Positions 19,457 to 29,672 of a DNA stretch of 64,000 nucleotides are shown piece by piece. Under the pieces are notes generated by a model. That model was not told the DNA's origin and made no database searches. It worked only from the letters and a program-made list of their open reading frames with translations. Numbering within the stretch: the first letter of the stretch is position 1; each line of letters starts with the position of its first letter. The stretch is from Diacronema lutheri (Eukaryota; Haptophyta; Pavlovophyceae; Pavlovales; Pavlovaceae): positions 62,001 through 126,000 of the forward strand of contig JAGTXO010000039.1 of NCBI GenBank assembly GCA_019448385.1. The letters run 5' to 3'. The translations under genes and the position numbers were made by a program.

Positions 19457-21327
19457 CTAGGCGTTCAGGTACGCCGTGATGTCAACACTCACGTCGTCGG
19501 GCGCCCTGTTTCCGTCCAGGACACGCGCGCCCGGGTACGCGGCGAGGATGACGGCCTCGTTCTCGTGGAATGCGGCGATGCGCTTGGAGAACTTCTCCTC
19601 GGTGTCGTCCTCGCGCGTAATCAGCCGCGCCTCGATCGCCGCCTTGTCGTCGTCGTCGGGCACGGGGTTCATCTCGATGTGGTAGATTTTACCCGTCTCC
19701 GGGTCCATGCGCCGGCCAAGCACGCGCTTCAGCAGCACGTCGTCGGGCACCTGCAGCATGATCACCTGCAGCGCGAGCGGCGCGCGCGCGGAGCGCGCGC
19801 GTGGTTGAGATCATCAAGGTAGCCGTCAAGCGAGAACTTACGTGCACAGGCGCGCAGGCCGCGGGCCGCTCGGCGCGCGCCTTGTTCGGCACGATGAACA
19901 TGCGCTCCATCGCCTTGACCTGCCCGCCTGTCCTCGGGAAGCCATCGAGCAGCCAGCCGTTTTCCTTCGCCTGCACGGGCGAAGCAGGCGCGCGCGCCAC
20001 GGCGCGTCACACGAACAGCCCGCGCAGCCTGCAGCGCGGCGCACGCGCACGCGCTCACCTCGGGCTTTTCGAGCTCCTGCTTGAGGAGGCCGCAGATGAG
20101 CTCGTCGGGCACGAGCTCGCCCGCCTCCATCTTCTCCTTGGCCTTTTGCCCGATCTCGTTCTCTTCGTCCGCCGCCGCCGCGCGCAGCATGTCGCCAGTG
20201 GAGATGTGGTGGCAGCCGTAGTGCGCTTTGATCAGCTCGCACTGTGTGCCCTTCCCGCCGGCTGGCGGGCCGGCGATGACGATTTTGGGCTTGGGCTTGA
20301 CGATGCAAAGCGTCGCGCGCAGCACTTCGTCCGTCGCCGTGCCCACCGTCGAGAGCGCGCCGCCCTGCCAGTGGTAGGCGAGCCGTGCGCCCTCGTCTTC
20401 GGGGTCGGCGTCGTCCGGCAGCTTGCCGACAAAGACGCCCTCTGCGACGACGCCGTTCGAGAGGGCCCACGCGCCCTTGCCGTCGGCTGCGCCCTTTTTG
20501 AACGTGCCGTAGTACGCCGAGCCGTCCGCCGTCAGCGCCTTGCCCGCGAGCAGCTGCCCGTCGCCGAATGAGGCCTCAAACTTGGTCTCAGCGCCGACCG
20601 CACGGTACACACCTGTGCCCTCCTTCACACCGTTGAAGAAATGGCCGACGTACCGGTCGCCGTTGGCGTAAACAAAGGTGCCCTTGCCGTGGCGCTTGCC
20701 GAACGCCCATGCGCCCTCGTAAATCGAACCGTCCGCGTACGCCATCGTGCCGTGCCCGTGGCGCAGACCGCCCTTCCATGCGCCGACGTACAGCCCTGTT
20801 TTGGGATAGAGCATCGCGCCACTGCCGGCGCGCTCGTTCCCCTCAAAGTAGCCGGCGTAGACCGCGCCGCCCGGCGCGAGATTCACGCCGTACCCCGAGC
20901 GCGCCGTCACCATCGCGTCAAAGGGCACGTCCGCATCGGCTGGGCGCGGCGCGCGCCCGCCCGCGTACACGCCCAGCCGCACAACCTTCGCGACGGTGAA
21001 TTTGTGCGGCGTGCGCTCGCCGAAAATCTCGTCCGCAGTCTCTCCCTGCCACTCCTCGTCGGCGAAGTCGACAGGCTCGTCTTCTTCCTCCTCCTCCTCC
21101 GCCTCTGCCTCCGGCTCGTCCTCGCCCTCCTCGCCCTCGTCGCGCGGCGGCTTTTGCTTGTTCCACGGGAACTTGCCCTTGCGCGTCGACTGCATCTTGG
21201 CCCAAACGGCGTGCGCTTTATCGTCGACGCCCCACGCGTCGGCCTGCACAATGTGTGCCGCGACCGCCTCGTGTTCCAGCGCGTCGACCGCCCCTCGCAA
21301 CGCAGCGACCAGGTCTACCTGCTCCAT
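19457..21327 (-). CDS. Adenylate kinase with N-terminal MORN repeats
   Basis: Exons 21327-20059, 19970-19842 and 19765-19457 give 568 aa; both introns are GT-AG, the second with donor 'gtaagt'. The N-terminal 95 residues end in a Glu-rich block. About seven MORN-like repeats follow ('YVGAWKGGLRHGHGTMAYAD', 'YEGAWAFGKRHGKGTF'). The last 220 residues are an adenylate kinase: P-loop GPPAGGKGTQ, 'HHISTGDMLR', 'GWLLDGFPRT', LID with 'RMDPETGKIYH'. It interconverts ATP, ADP and AMP. The MORN segment would tether the enzyme to membrane or cytoskeleton, as in flagellar adenylate kinases, giving local ATP buffering. It is divergent from fibrillarin. Confidence 0.9.
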
Positions 21328-21658
21328 GCCAACGAATTTTGGTAACCGCTTTGGTAGGGGTTGTTACTTCCCGGTTCCCGCGCGTTTGCACCGACGCGCG
21401 GCGCGACTCGTGGTCCAAGGCAGACAAGAGGCACTCTTCCCGCGGCTCCACGCCGCTCAGAGGGCCCTTACGTGGCTCTTTGCCACGATGTGCGCTGGCG
21501 CAGGGCGGCGTGCCGCGGCGCGGGGCAGTCCGGTGCGAAACGATGCAGTCCGGATGAGAGGTGGAAAAAGAGTAATAAAAGACTCCAAAGCATGAGGAGA
21601 AATTCGGAAGGCAAAGGCGCGTCGCCATCCTTGGTCTCGCCGAGGCACCCGCGCACAG
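21328..21658. promoter_or_regulatory. Intergenic region, adenylate kinase / fibrillarin
   Basis: 331 bp between divergent starts. It holds AT-richer patches ('gtaataaaagactccaaag' near 21572) just upstream of fibrillarin. No gene seen. Confidence 0.35.
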
Positions 21659-22991
21659 ATGGGAGCGGACTTTCGGGGGGGCGGCCGCGGCGGCGGCGGT
21701 CGCGGCGGCGGGCGAGGCCCACCCGGACGCGGCGGTGGTGGGCGCGGTGGTGGGCGTGATGGCGGTCGGGGTTTTGCCGGAGGCCGCGGCGGAGGCCGTG
21801 ACGGCGGCCGCGGACGAGGGCGCGGTGGTGGGCGCGACGGCGGTCGCGGTCGCGGTGGCGGCCGCGGCGGCGGGCGCGGTGGCGGCATGAAGGGCGGCAA
21901 GAAGGTCATCATCGAGCCTCACCGCTTCGCGGGCATCTTCATCGCGCGTGGCAACGACGCCGCGCTCATCACGAAGAACATGGTGCCGGGAGAGGCCGTC
22001 TATGGGGAGAAGCGCATCACCGTCGAGGTGCGGCCGGCGCGGCCCAAAATCGCGCCGCCGCCCCCCGATGCGCGCCGCGCGTACCGTGCGCGTCGCCCAT
22101 GATTGCCGCGCCCCCGCCGTCGGGCCGCGTGCGCCGCCGTCGTGCAGGAGAACGAAGTCAAGGTCGAGTACCGCGTGTGGAACCCGTTCCGCTCAAAGCT
22201 CGCGGCCGCGGTGCTTGGCGGCGTGGACAACATTTGGATCAAGCCGGGCGCAAAGGTGCGCCGCGTCGCTTCGCGCTCGCACCAGCGTGGCACCGCAGGG
22301 CATATGCACGCCCGTTCGGCGCGAGGGTGCGCGCCCCCTAGCGTATCGACCGGCCCGACCGTGACCGGCGGCCGCGGCGCGCGCAGGTCCTCTACCTCGG
22401 CGCAGCGTCCGGCACGTCCGTGTCGCACGTGGCGGACATTGTGGGCGACGAGGGCACCGTCTACGCCGTCGAGTTCTCGCACCGCCCCGGCCGCGACCTG
22501 ATCAACATGGCGAAGAAGCGGACAAACGTGATCCCGATTATCGAGGACGCGCGCCACCCGCTCAAGTACCGGATGCTCATCGGGATGGTGGACGTGATCT
22601 TCGCCGACGTGGCACAGCCCGACCAGGCGCGCATCGTCGGGCTCAACGCGCACCTCTTCCTCAAGAATGAGGGCCACTGCGTGATCTCGATCAAGGCGAA
22701 CTGCATCGATTCGACCGCCGCGCCGGAGGCCGTCTTCGCGAAGGAAGTGAAGAAATTGAAAGACGAGCACTTCAAGCCGCTCGAGCAGATCACGCTCGAG
22801 CCGTACGAGCGCGACCACGCCGTCGTACGCGCACGCCGCGCACGCGCGGCCGGTGCTGGCGGGGGGGGCAAGGGGGGGGGGGATCATGGATGCACACGTG
22901 CGAGTGCTTACGGTCCGGCCCACCCCTGCGCTCCGCCCGCCCTTTCGCGCAGGTCATCGCGCAATATCGCGCGGCGAAGAAGGCCAAGTGA
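21659..22991 (+). CDS. FBL: Fibrillarin, rRNA 2'-O-methyltransferase
   Basis: Exons 21659-22027, 22148-22255, 22387-22824 and 22953-22991 give 317 aa with GT-AG introns of 120 to 131 bp. The N-terminus is a long GAR domain of Gly/Arg repeats (21670-21890). The methyltransferase part has '[20 protein letters not shown]' across exon 2/3, the SAM site '[15 protein letters not shown]', '[12 protein letters not shown]' and 'PYERDHAV'. It is the catalytic subunit of C/D-box snoRNPs in the nucleolus. The last exon encodes only 12 residues ('[12 protein letters not shown]'), a divergent tail compared with the usual GVYRPP ending. The intron before it contains G-runs. Confidence 0.95.
22861..22881 (+). 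repeat. Two G-runs in the last fibrillarin intron
   Basis: Two G-runs separated by 'caa' lie about 70 bp before the final acceptor. Confidence 0.8.
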
Positions 22992-23245
22992 GCCTAAGCG
23001 GGCGTGCGCGAAGGAGGGAAAAATGTAGCAGAAGGCGAGCGGGGGCGCTTACGACGTGCGCGTGCCGCCCGTGCACGCACAGTGAACGTGACGCCCGCCC
23101 GGCGTGTGCGCCAAAAAGCGTGAGCGACTCGCGCGCACTCTGTGCGCGCAGAGAGAAATGACAGTTGGACACGTCCGACAGGAAGAAAGATGTGCCCTTT
23201 CACTCGGGCGGCCGCCGGGCACCTGACGCTCAACTGTCCTGTCAC

Positions 23246-26200
23246 TCAGAAACATCTGCCTCTTCTTCGCCTCAAAAATTCCAGGGCGAGCTCGAGACGC
23301 GGCTTGGAGAGCCAGGCCCTCTGGACGGCCGAAATGCCCTCGTCGCCGATGTTGGTGACGCTGAGGTTGAGCGTGGTCAGGGACGCATTGACCTTGAGGG
23401 CTTCGCCGAGGCCAATCGCGCCCTCGTCACCGATGTTGGTGCTGCTGAGGTTGAGCATGGTCAGCGATGCGTTGACCTTGAGGGCCTCGCCGAGGCCAAT
23501 CGCGCCCTTGTCGCCGATGTTGGTGTTGCTGCTAAGGCTGAGCGTGGTCAACGACGCGTTGATCTTGAGAGCCTCGCTGAGGCCGATTGCGCCCTCGTCG
23601 CCGATGTTGGTGTTGCAGCTGAGGATGAGCGCGGTCAGCGACGCATTGACCTTGAGGGCCTCGCCGAGGCCAATCGCGCCCTTGTCGCCGATGTTGGTGT
23701 TGCTGCTAAGGTTGAGCGTGGTCAACGACGCGTTGATCTTGAGAGCCTCGCTGAGGCCGATTGCGCCCTCGTCGCCGATGTTGGTGTTGCAGCTGAGGAT
23801 GAGCGCGGTCAGCGACGCATTGACCTTGAGGGCCTCGCCGAGGCCAATCGCGCCCTTGTCGCCGATGTTGGTGTTGCTGCTAAGGTTGAGCGTGGTCAAC
23901 GACGCGTTGATCTTGAGAGCCTCGCTGAGGCCGATTGCGCCCTCGTCGCCGATGTTGGTGTTGCAGCTGAGGATGAGCGCGGTCAGCGACGCATTGACCT
24001 TGAGGGCCTCGCCGAGGCCAATCGCGCCCTTGTCGCCGATGTTGGTGCTGCTGAGGTTGAGCGTGGTCAGCGACGCGTTGACCTTGAGGGCCTCGCCGAG
24101 GCCAATCGCGCCCTCGTCGCCGATGTTGGTGCTGCTGCTAAGGTTGAGCGTGGTCAGCGACGCGTTGACCTTGAGGGCCTCGCCGAGGCCAATCGCGCCT
24201 TTGTCGCCGATGTTGGTGCTGCTGAGGTTCAGCGCGGTCAGCGACGCGTTGACCCTGAGGACCTCGCCGAGGCCAATCGCGCCCCTGTCGCCGATGTTGG
24301 TGCTGCTGAGGTTCAGCGCGGTCAGCGATGCGTTGACCCTGAGGGCCTCGCCGAGGCCAATCGCGCCCCTGTCGCCGATGTATTTGCTGCTGAGGTTGAG
24401 CGTGGTCAGCGACGCGTTGACCTTGAGGGCCTCGCCGAGGCCAATCGCGCCCTCGTCGCCGATGTTGGTGCTGCTGCTAAGGTTGAGCGTGGTCAGCGAC
24501 GCGTTGACCTTGAGGGCCTCGCCGAGGCCAATCGCGCCTTTGTCGCCGATGTTGGTGCTGCTGAGGTTCAGCGCGGTCAGCGACGCGTTGACCCTGAGGA
24601 CCTCGCCGAGGCCAATCGCGCCCCTGTCGCCGATGTTGGTGCTGCTGAGGTTCAGCGCGGTCAGCGATGCGTTGACCCTGAGGGCCTCGCCGAGGCCAAT
24701 CGCGCCCTCGTCGCCGATGCGGGTGTAGCTGAGGTCGAGCGTGGTCAGCGACGCGTTGACCTTGAGCATGTTGGCGAGCGTGAAGGCTGCCGCGTCCGTG
24801 AGTCCAGTGTCACTGAGCCCGAGCGTGGCGAGGTGCGGGCTCACGCCGAGCAGCGGCGCAAGGCCGAGCACTGCCGTGTCCGGCAGCCCATGGCTGTCCA
24901 GGTGCAGAGCGCTGTCTTCCCAAGTCAGGCACGACGCCCCCTCTGCTTGCTCGCCCTCGTGCGCATGCGCGTCGGCGCCAAACGGCGCGAGCGCGCAGCG
25001 CAGCTTGCCCACGGCCCATGCTCGGTCGTCCGCGCACGCGTCGCCCGCGGCCAGCTGCACGAGGCGGCCGACCGCCAACCAGTGGCTCGCAACCTGCACG
25101 TCGAGCGCGCCTTCAGCCACCGGCCCGGCGAGCCCCCAGCTGAGCTCGGCCGCCGCGCGCGCCGCGCGCTGCCCAGTCTGCGCGTGCTGCGCGCGCTCGG
25201 CGCTGCACAGCTCGAGCTCGCCGCCGAGCGCGAGCGCGCCATGCGCGGCCTGCAGGCCGTGCAGCTCGGGCAGGTTGGTCATGCACATGCGCACGACCGA
25301 TGAGGCAACGCGCTTCGCGTCGCATCGCATCGCGACGTTCAGGCCGCCGCACCCATTTTCGAGCACGTCCCACCAAAACCAGCTCTCGTTGTGTGGTCCA
25401 AACATGGCGTCGAGCAGCTCCGAGCAGCCGCGCGCGATGCGCTCAAACGCCTCGTCCGCGTGCGCGCTCAGCGCTCGGAGTACGCCGGCCGCATATGCCT
25501 CGAAGCGCGCCAGGCGGAAGGAGCGGCCCTCGTCGTAGAGCAGACGCGCGAGCGACGATCCAAACGCGGTGCGCATGTCCGCCACGCCGTCGTCGACGAT
25601 CGAACGCAGCAGCTGCGCCTGCTCGCGCGCAAGCAGCCGCGCCGCGCTCGCGTCGCAGCCGGCGCGCAGCGCGCCGCCGTCGGGCGCGCACGCGCGCTGC
25701 AGCGCATTGAGCAGCGGCGCAAGCGCGTTGCGCACACACGCGTCGACAATCCCAGCATATCCGCACTCGAGCAGCGCGTCCACCTCGGCGCGCGCCTGCG
25801 CGTCCGTCGGCTCGCTCGGCGCGCCGAGCTGCACGCGCGCGACATCCGCCGCTTGCACGAGGTCGTCGAGCCTGCGCAGTGTGTCCGGAAGCCATTGCTC
25901 CTCGAGGGTCTTGACGTACATGCACTCGAGGCGGTCGACGAGCGCGTCGCATGTCGCGCTGCCCTCGCGCGCGAGCTCGCGCAGCACGTCGTTCGAGTCG
26001 AAGTGCGCGCGCTCGGCGCGAGCGGTGCGCAGCAGCCGCGCCAGCCCGACGCACCCGCCGCCGGCAATCGCGTCGCCACCGCCGCCACCGCCGTCGCCGT
26101 CGGCGTCGTCGAGCGGATCGACGTTGGCGACGGCGACCCAGCCGTGTGGCGCGAGCGGCGCGATGCCGAGCTCGTCGATCTGCGCCTCGCTGTGCTCGCG

Positions 26201-27205
26201 CGCGAGGACGGCGCGCAGGTGCGCGCAGTCACGCGGCTTGTCGACGCGGTCGCAGTACGTGAGCACGCCAACCGTCCGGCGCTGAGCCGCCTCGCACCCG
26301 TCGAGGCAGCTCAGCCCGCCCGCCTCGGCGGTGCGGCAGGTGGGGCCCCAACGATGCACGAGCAAGAACATGTCGGACGGTCTGCTGTTCCGCACGTACT
26401 CGTGTACGATCTTCTCGGTGCGCGCGCGAGCGTCGGCGGTGCGCTGCTGGATGCCGGGAAGGTCCACCAGCTCGATGGACGGCACGCGCGAGTGGTAGAC
26501 GGTGAGCATGATCGTCTTGTCGGCGCGCACGCGATGCTCGCACTCGGCAAGCAGCGCGCTCATCTGCTCCTGCACGCGCTCCCACCCCTGCTCAATCGCG
26601 ATGATCGGCCCTGCGTCGGCCGGCTCGCACCCAGAATCGAACGCCGTCAGCCGCGCGTGCGACTCGCCCGGCGCGCACCTGCGGAGGCGCAGGTGGATGG
26701 GCACGCGCGTGCACAGCCGCGCCGAGCGCGGAAAGAGCGGCATCATCGCGAGCCGCTCGAGCACCGTGCTCTTGCCCGTGCTCTCCGCGCCAATCACGAT
26801 GATGCGCGGCGGCGAGAGGCCCTTGAGGATGTCATCGAGCTTGGCGCGAAGCCCGTCGAGGCAGCGGAAATGCGCGGAGCCCAAATCGGTGATGTCGCGC
26901 GCCGGCGCGGCCAAGCGCGGCGATGCGCGCGCACCACCACCGCGCAGCGCCAGATGCAGCTCGCGCAGCACGTCCGGCGCGTCCTCGACGGCGGCCAGAT
27001 CGCCGTCGATTGGCGGCGCGCTCGCACCCGCGCCGCGCGCGCACGTGTCGTCTCGCAGGCGGTCGATGGCGGCGCTTTCGTACACGGCGGAACTTGTGGC
27101 CACGCGCACCGGGTGCTGCACCAACTCGAAGGATAGCGGGCACGTAAACCGCACGCGCTCGTCGTCGCCGAGCTCCGCGAGCTCGAGGTCGAGGTTAGAA
27201 GCCAT
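23246..27205 (-). CDS. U-box / dynamin-like GTPase / leucine-rich-repeat protein
   Basis: Intronless, 1319 aa. Residues about 18-60 read 'FTCPLSFELVQHPV' then 'VYESAAIDRL', a U-box pattern, so a ubiquitin-ligase role is possible. Residues 130-400 are a dynamin-family GTPase: P-loop GAESTGKST (139-147), 'RLCTRVP' (G2), DLPG (248-251), 'TYCDRVD' (G4, 316-322). A helical middle domain of about 400 residues follows. From about residue 800 come ribonuclease-inhibitor-type LRRs of 28 or 29 residues; 17 units share NASLTxLxLS and IGDxGAIGLGEALKV. Such LRRs occur in NLR and NLRC3-like sensors. The combination resembles an immune GTPase with its own sensor and ligase, but no function is shown. The repeats are nearly identical at DNA level. 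Confidence 0.8.
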   Translation of the reverse strand: MASNLDLELAELGDDERVRFTCPLSFELVQHPVRVATSSAVYESAAIDRLRDDTCARGAGASAPPIDGDLAAVEDAPDVLRELHLALRGGGARASPRLAAPARDITDLGSAHFRCLDGLRAKLDDILKGLSPPRIIVIGAESTGKSTVLERLAMMPLFPRSARLCTRVPIHLRLRRCAPGESHARLTAFDSGCEPADAGPIIAIEQGWERVQEQMSALLAECEHRVRADKTIMLTVYHSRVPSIELVDLPGIQQRTADARARTEKIVHEYVRNSRPSDMFLLVHRWGPTCRTAEAGGLSCLDGCEAAQRRTVGVLTYCDRVDKPRDCAHLRAVLAREHSEAQIDELGIAPLAPHGWVAVANVDPLDDADGDGGGGGGDAIAGGGCVGLARLLRTARAERAHFDSNDVLRELAREGSATCDALVDRLECMYVKTLEEQWLPDTLRRLDDLVQAADVARVQLGAPSEPTDAQARAEVDALLECGYAGIVDACVRNALAPLLNALQRACAPDGGALRAGCDASAARLLAREQAQLLRSIVDDGVADMRTAFGSSLARLLYDEGRSFRLARFEAYAAGVLRALSAHADEAFERIARGCSELLDAMFGPHNESWFWWDVLENGCGGLNVAMRCDAKRVASSVVRMCMTNLPELHGLQAAHGALALGGELELCSAERAQHAQTGQRAARAAAELSWGLAGPVAEGALDVQVASHWLAVGRLVQLAAGDACADDRAWAVGKLRCALAPFGADAHAHEGEQAEGASCLTWEDSALHLDSHGLPDTAVLGLAPLLGVSPHLATLGLSDTGLTDAAAFTLANMLKVNASLTTLDLSYTRIGDEGAIGLGEALRVNASLTALNLSSTNIGDRGAIGLGEVLRVNASLTALNLSSTNIGDKGAIGLGEALKVNASLTTLNLSSSTNIGDEGAIGLGEALKVNASLTTLNLSSKYIGDRGAIGLGEALRVNASLTALNLSSTNIGDRGAIGLGEVLRVNASLTALNLSSTNIGDKGAIGLGEALKVNASLTTLNLSSSTNIGDEGAIGLGEALKVNASLTTLNLSSTNIGDKGAIGLGEALKVNASLTALILSCNTNIGDEGAIGLSEALKINASLTTLNLSSNTNIGDKGAIGLGEALKVNASLTALILSCNTNIGDEGAIGLSEALKINASLTTLNLSSNTNIGDKGAIGLGEALKVNASLTALILSCNTNIGDEGAIGLSEALKINASLTTLSLSSNTNIGDKGAIGLGEALKVNASLTMLNLSSTNIGDEGAIGLGEALKVNASLTTLNLSVTNIGDEGISAVQRAWLSKPRLELALEFLRRRRGRCF
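23290..24780 (-). repeat. LRR-coding tandem array with higher-order repeats
   Basis: About 17 units of 84 or 87 bp lie inside the gene. Two higher-order patterns are visible. A two-unit block of 174 bp occurs three times (register points 23561, 23735 and 23909). A four-unit block of 339 bp is duplicated (24125 and 24464) and is almost identical over about 235 bp. Confidence 0.9.
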
Positions 27206-27587
27206 CTATCTGTCTTGGACTCGTCCGCTGTCGAAATCCATTTGAAACCACCGGACTCGGACTTCGCGCGCGGTCGGGACTTGTCCGGAGCATCCGCCAG
27301 TCGCGCGCGGGGGCAAGGGCGAGGCTGATGTCCGTCACTTCGGTGGCCAATGCGCCGGACACGCGCCGCACATCGGGCTGCGTCGCCGACATGGGCGCAT
27401 CTGTTGCGGGCGCTTGGCGCTTGTGCAATCGCCGTTAGCGCACCGCGCGCTCGCCCTCGGCGAGTACGTGCAATCGCCAGTCGCGTCCGTCCGACCGACG
27501 GCCGCCGAGCATCACCATTCACCGCCTGCGCGCCGCCAAGCGAGCGTCGCGCGGCGTGCTTAACAGCATGCACGATAGGGGGGGAGG

Positions 27588-27625
<38 letters not shown>

Positions 27626-28040
27626 TGCTTGGAAAGGGGGCGCCCGAGCAACCTGCCGATGGCCGAGCTTTTCTACACGCCCGATGACCCCGGGCTTGTG
27701 TTTTGTTTTGTTTTTTGTGTGTGATTCCGAGCTCTGCGGCTAGCTCAGCAGCATGCGCGATGTTAAGTGACTGCAACGGCGCGCTCTCGGCGATCGCCCG
27801 AGCAACGTGCCGGCTTTTCCTGAATCGGTTGACGTGCTGCCTGACGTTGATCGATTCGGCGGACAGACTCGCAGACCTTCGTCGCTCCATTCATTCGCGA
27901 CGCCAGGTCTCCATGGGCTCCATTCATCCGCGACGCCAGGTGGGACCCAGTGCTCATCAAGGGAGCGACGAATGTCCGTCCGCAATGCTCGGCCAGGCTG
28001 CAGGCTTCCCGCTTGCGCGAGCCGTGGTGCGCGCGCGCGC
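27206..28040. other. Intergenic stretch with poly-G run and short repeats
   Basis: No gene supported. Next to the LRR gene start is 'catttgaaacc' (about 27239). A 34-base G run lies at 27591-27624. 'gcgacgccaggt' with flanks is repeated in tandem near 27890-27940. 'cccgagcaac' recurs near 27642 and 27797. Confidence 0.55.
27591..27624 (+). repeat. Poly-G run
   Basis: 34 consecutive G, preceded by a further G-rich run from 27578. It is the longest pure G run in the window. Confidence 0.9.
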
Positions 28041-29384
28041 TCACACCCGCGCACCCGGCTGGTGCCGCTGCTCACACTTGGGCCCGTCGCCGCCATCGCC
28101 GCCACCGTTCTCGGCGCACAGGTCTCTGCGCAGCCGCGCGAGCACCTCGGCCTCCGCGACCGACAGCTCCTCGCCGCGGCTGCCGCGCGCCTCAGCGCGC
28201 TCCACCGCCTTCTGCACGCCCGCTTGCACGACGTCCAGGATGCGCTTGCGCGACGCCTTGGCGTCGGCGGCGGGCGCGCGCACGCCGAGGCCGGATGCCG
28301 CCGCCGCGGCCGCGCGAACCGCGCGCGCGTGCTCCCGCGCCAGCTCAGAACCGACGGGCGCGCGCGCGCCGTCGTCGGCCGGCGGCGTCGGGACGCGCGC
28401 AGCGGGCGGGTGCGCGGGCTGCGCGCCACTCGCCGCGCCGCCGCCGCCGAGCCAGCGCTCGGCGACGCCACCCTGCGCCGTGAAGAGCGGCGCGCGCGTC
28501 GCGCCGCGCGGCCGGTCGAGCATCCTGTCCTCCGCCTCCTCGCGCCGGTACGCGCGGTCGTTCTCGATGCGACGCCACATGTACGCGGCGCCGCCGAGGC
28601 GGCGGCCGGTCATGAGCAGCAGCGGCGGCGTGCTCGGCACGTGCTGCGCGCTGAGCTCCTCGTACCAGCCGTCGGTCGCGACGTCCGTGTAGTGGAAATA
28701 CGAGCCGACCACGTAGAGCTGCGTCTCGGCGGGCATCCCGTCCCACATCGCGCCGACGCGGCCGGGTGTGAGCGGGCCGCCAAGCGCAACGGTCACGGCC
28801 GCGTCCTGCGCGAGCACCCGGTTGATCTCCGCCAGCACCTCGAACGGCCGGCTGAGCGCGGGCGCGCAGAATGAGAGCACGGCCGCGTCGAAGGAGCAGT
28901 CGGCAAAGGGAAGCAGCACGTCGTCGCCGGACACGTCCTGCGCAAAGTCGTTGGCGAGCTCGTTGCCGCGGCCGCCGCGCAGCGCGTTCGCATGCCCGAC
29001 CAGCGAAGCGACGCTCAGGTGCACGCGGCGCACGTCCAACGCGCGCGACGCGCGCGGCGCGAACGACTCGCCGCAGCCGCAGATCTCGATGATGGCCGGG
29101 CGGCGCGGCGTGCCGTCCGCGGCCGCCGCGCGCCGCGGCAGCGTTGCGCGCAGGTGGCGGCGGAGCGCCTCGCCGGTGGACGCGTGCGGCGGCTCGAGCA
29201 GCTCGTCCGGCTGCAGCGGCTCCGCGCGCACAAAGGACGACGGCGCGTACGGGTGGTCGAGCGGGTAGGGCGACATCCTGCGCATCGACTCGTACAGCCG
29301 TATCGGCCGCGCGCCGTCCGTCCGCACGCCGTTGCTCACCTGATAGGCGGCGACGAGGATCACAAAGGCGGCGCACGGCCCCAT
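28041..29384 (-). CDS. SAM-dependent methyltransferase with N-terminal anchor
   Basis: Intronless, 447 aa. The N-terminus 'MGPCAAFVILVAAYQVSNG' is a signal peptide or signal anchor. The core (about residues 95-230) has a class I methyltransferase pattern: motif I 'IIEICGCGESFAP' in diverged form, 'DVSGDDVLLPFADCSFDAAV' and 'FEVLAEINRVLAQDAAVTVAL', like Methyltransf_11 proteins. Motif I is CGCGES rather than GxGxG, so SAM binding may be altered. The C-terminal 180 residues are Ala/Arg-rich, helical and end in a Gly-rich stretch; I recognise nothing there. The substrate is unknown. It lies tail to head between the LRR gene and the multi-BRCT gene. Confidence 0.7.
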   Translation of the reverse strand: MGPCAAFVILVAAYQVSNGVRTDGARPIRLYESMRRMSPYPLDHPYAPSSFVRAEPLQPDELLEPPHASTGEALRRHLRATLPRRAAAADGTPRRPAIIEICGCGESFAPRASRALDVRRVHLSVASLVGHANALRGGRGNELANDFAQDVSGDDVLLPFADCSFDAAVLSFCAPALSRPFEVLAEINRVLAQDAAVTVALGGPLTPGRVGAMWDGMPAETQLYVVGSYFHYTDVATDGWYEELSAQHVPSTPPLLLMTGRRLGGAAYMWRRIENDRAYRREEAEDRMLDRPRGATRAPLFTAQGGVAERWLGGGGAASGAQPAHPPAARVPTPPADDGARAPVGSELAREHARAVRAAAAAASGLGVRAPAADAKASRKRILDVVQAGVQKAVERAEARGSRGEELSVAEAEVLARLRRDLCAENGGGDGGDGPKCEQRHQPGARV

Positions 29385-29672
29385 CGGCGCCGCGGGCCTG
29401 ACGGATCCGATCTGACCGACGACGAAGTGGCTGGGCGTCGTGGGCCGTTTCGCGAGCGCCGGTCAAGGTCAGTCAACTGTTTCTGAATACGTCTTATTCG
29501 TTTACCCCCCACTGTCATGCGGTGAATAATCGGTGAATGAATCAGTGAGCAGGCGCACGGTCACAGTCGCAACTCACGGGGGCGGGTGGTGCGACGAGCA
29601 CACGCTGCTCGCGCGCGCAGGGTCGGCGCTCGCGACAGTGCACGCGCGGTGTTCACGGCGTGGCGAGGCGCG

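Noticed and set aside
18558-19460. Plus-strand Ala-rich frame overlapping the proline-rich protein
   Set aside because: CCG repeats read as Pro in one frame and Ala or Arg in others; only the frame with signal peptide and membrane segment is supported.
23165-25303. Long plus-strand open frame (712 codons) opposite the LRR gene
   Set aside because: It mirrors the repeat units of the minus-strand LRR gene, which has recognisable domains; repetition keeps several frames open at once.
25391-27136. 581-codon plus-strand frame opposite the GTPase part
   Set aside because: GC-rich codons leave the antisense frame stop-free; its composition is Arg/Ala/His-rich and shows no domain.
27714-27800. tRNA-like string 'ggctagctcagcagca'
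   Set aside because: No anticodon arm, T-arm or acceptor pairing can be built around it.
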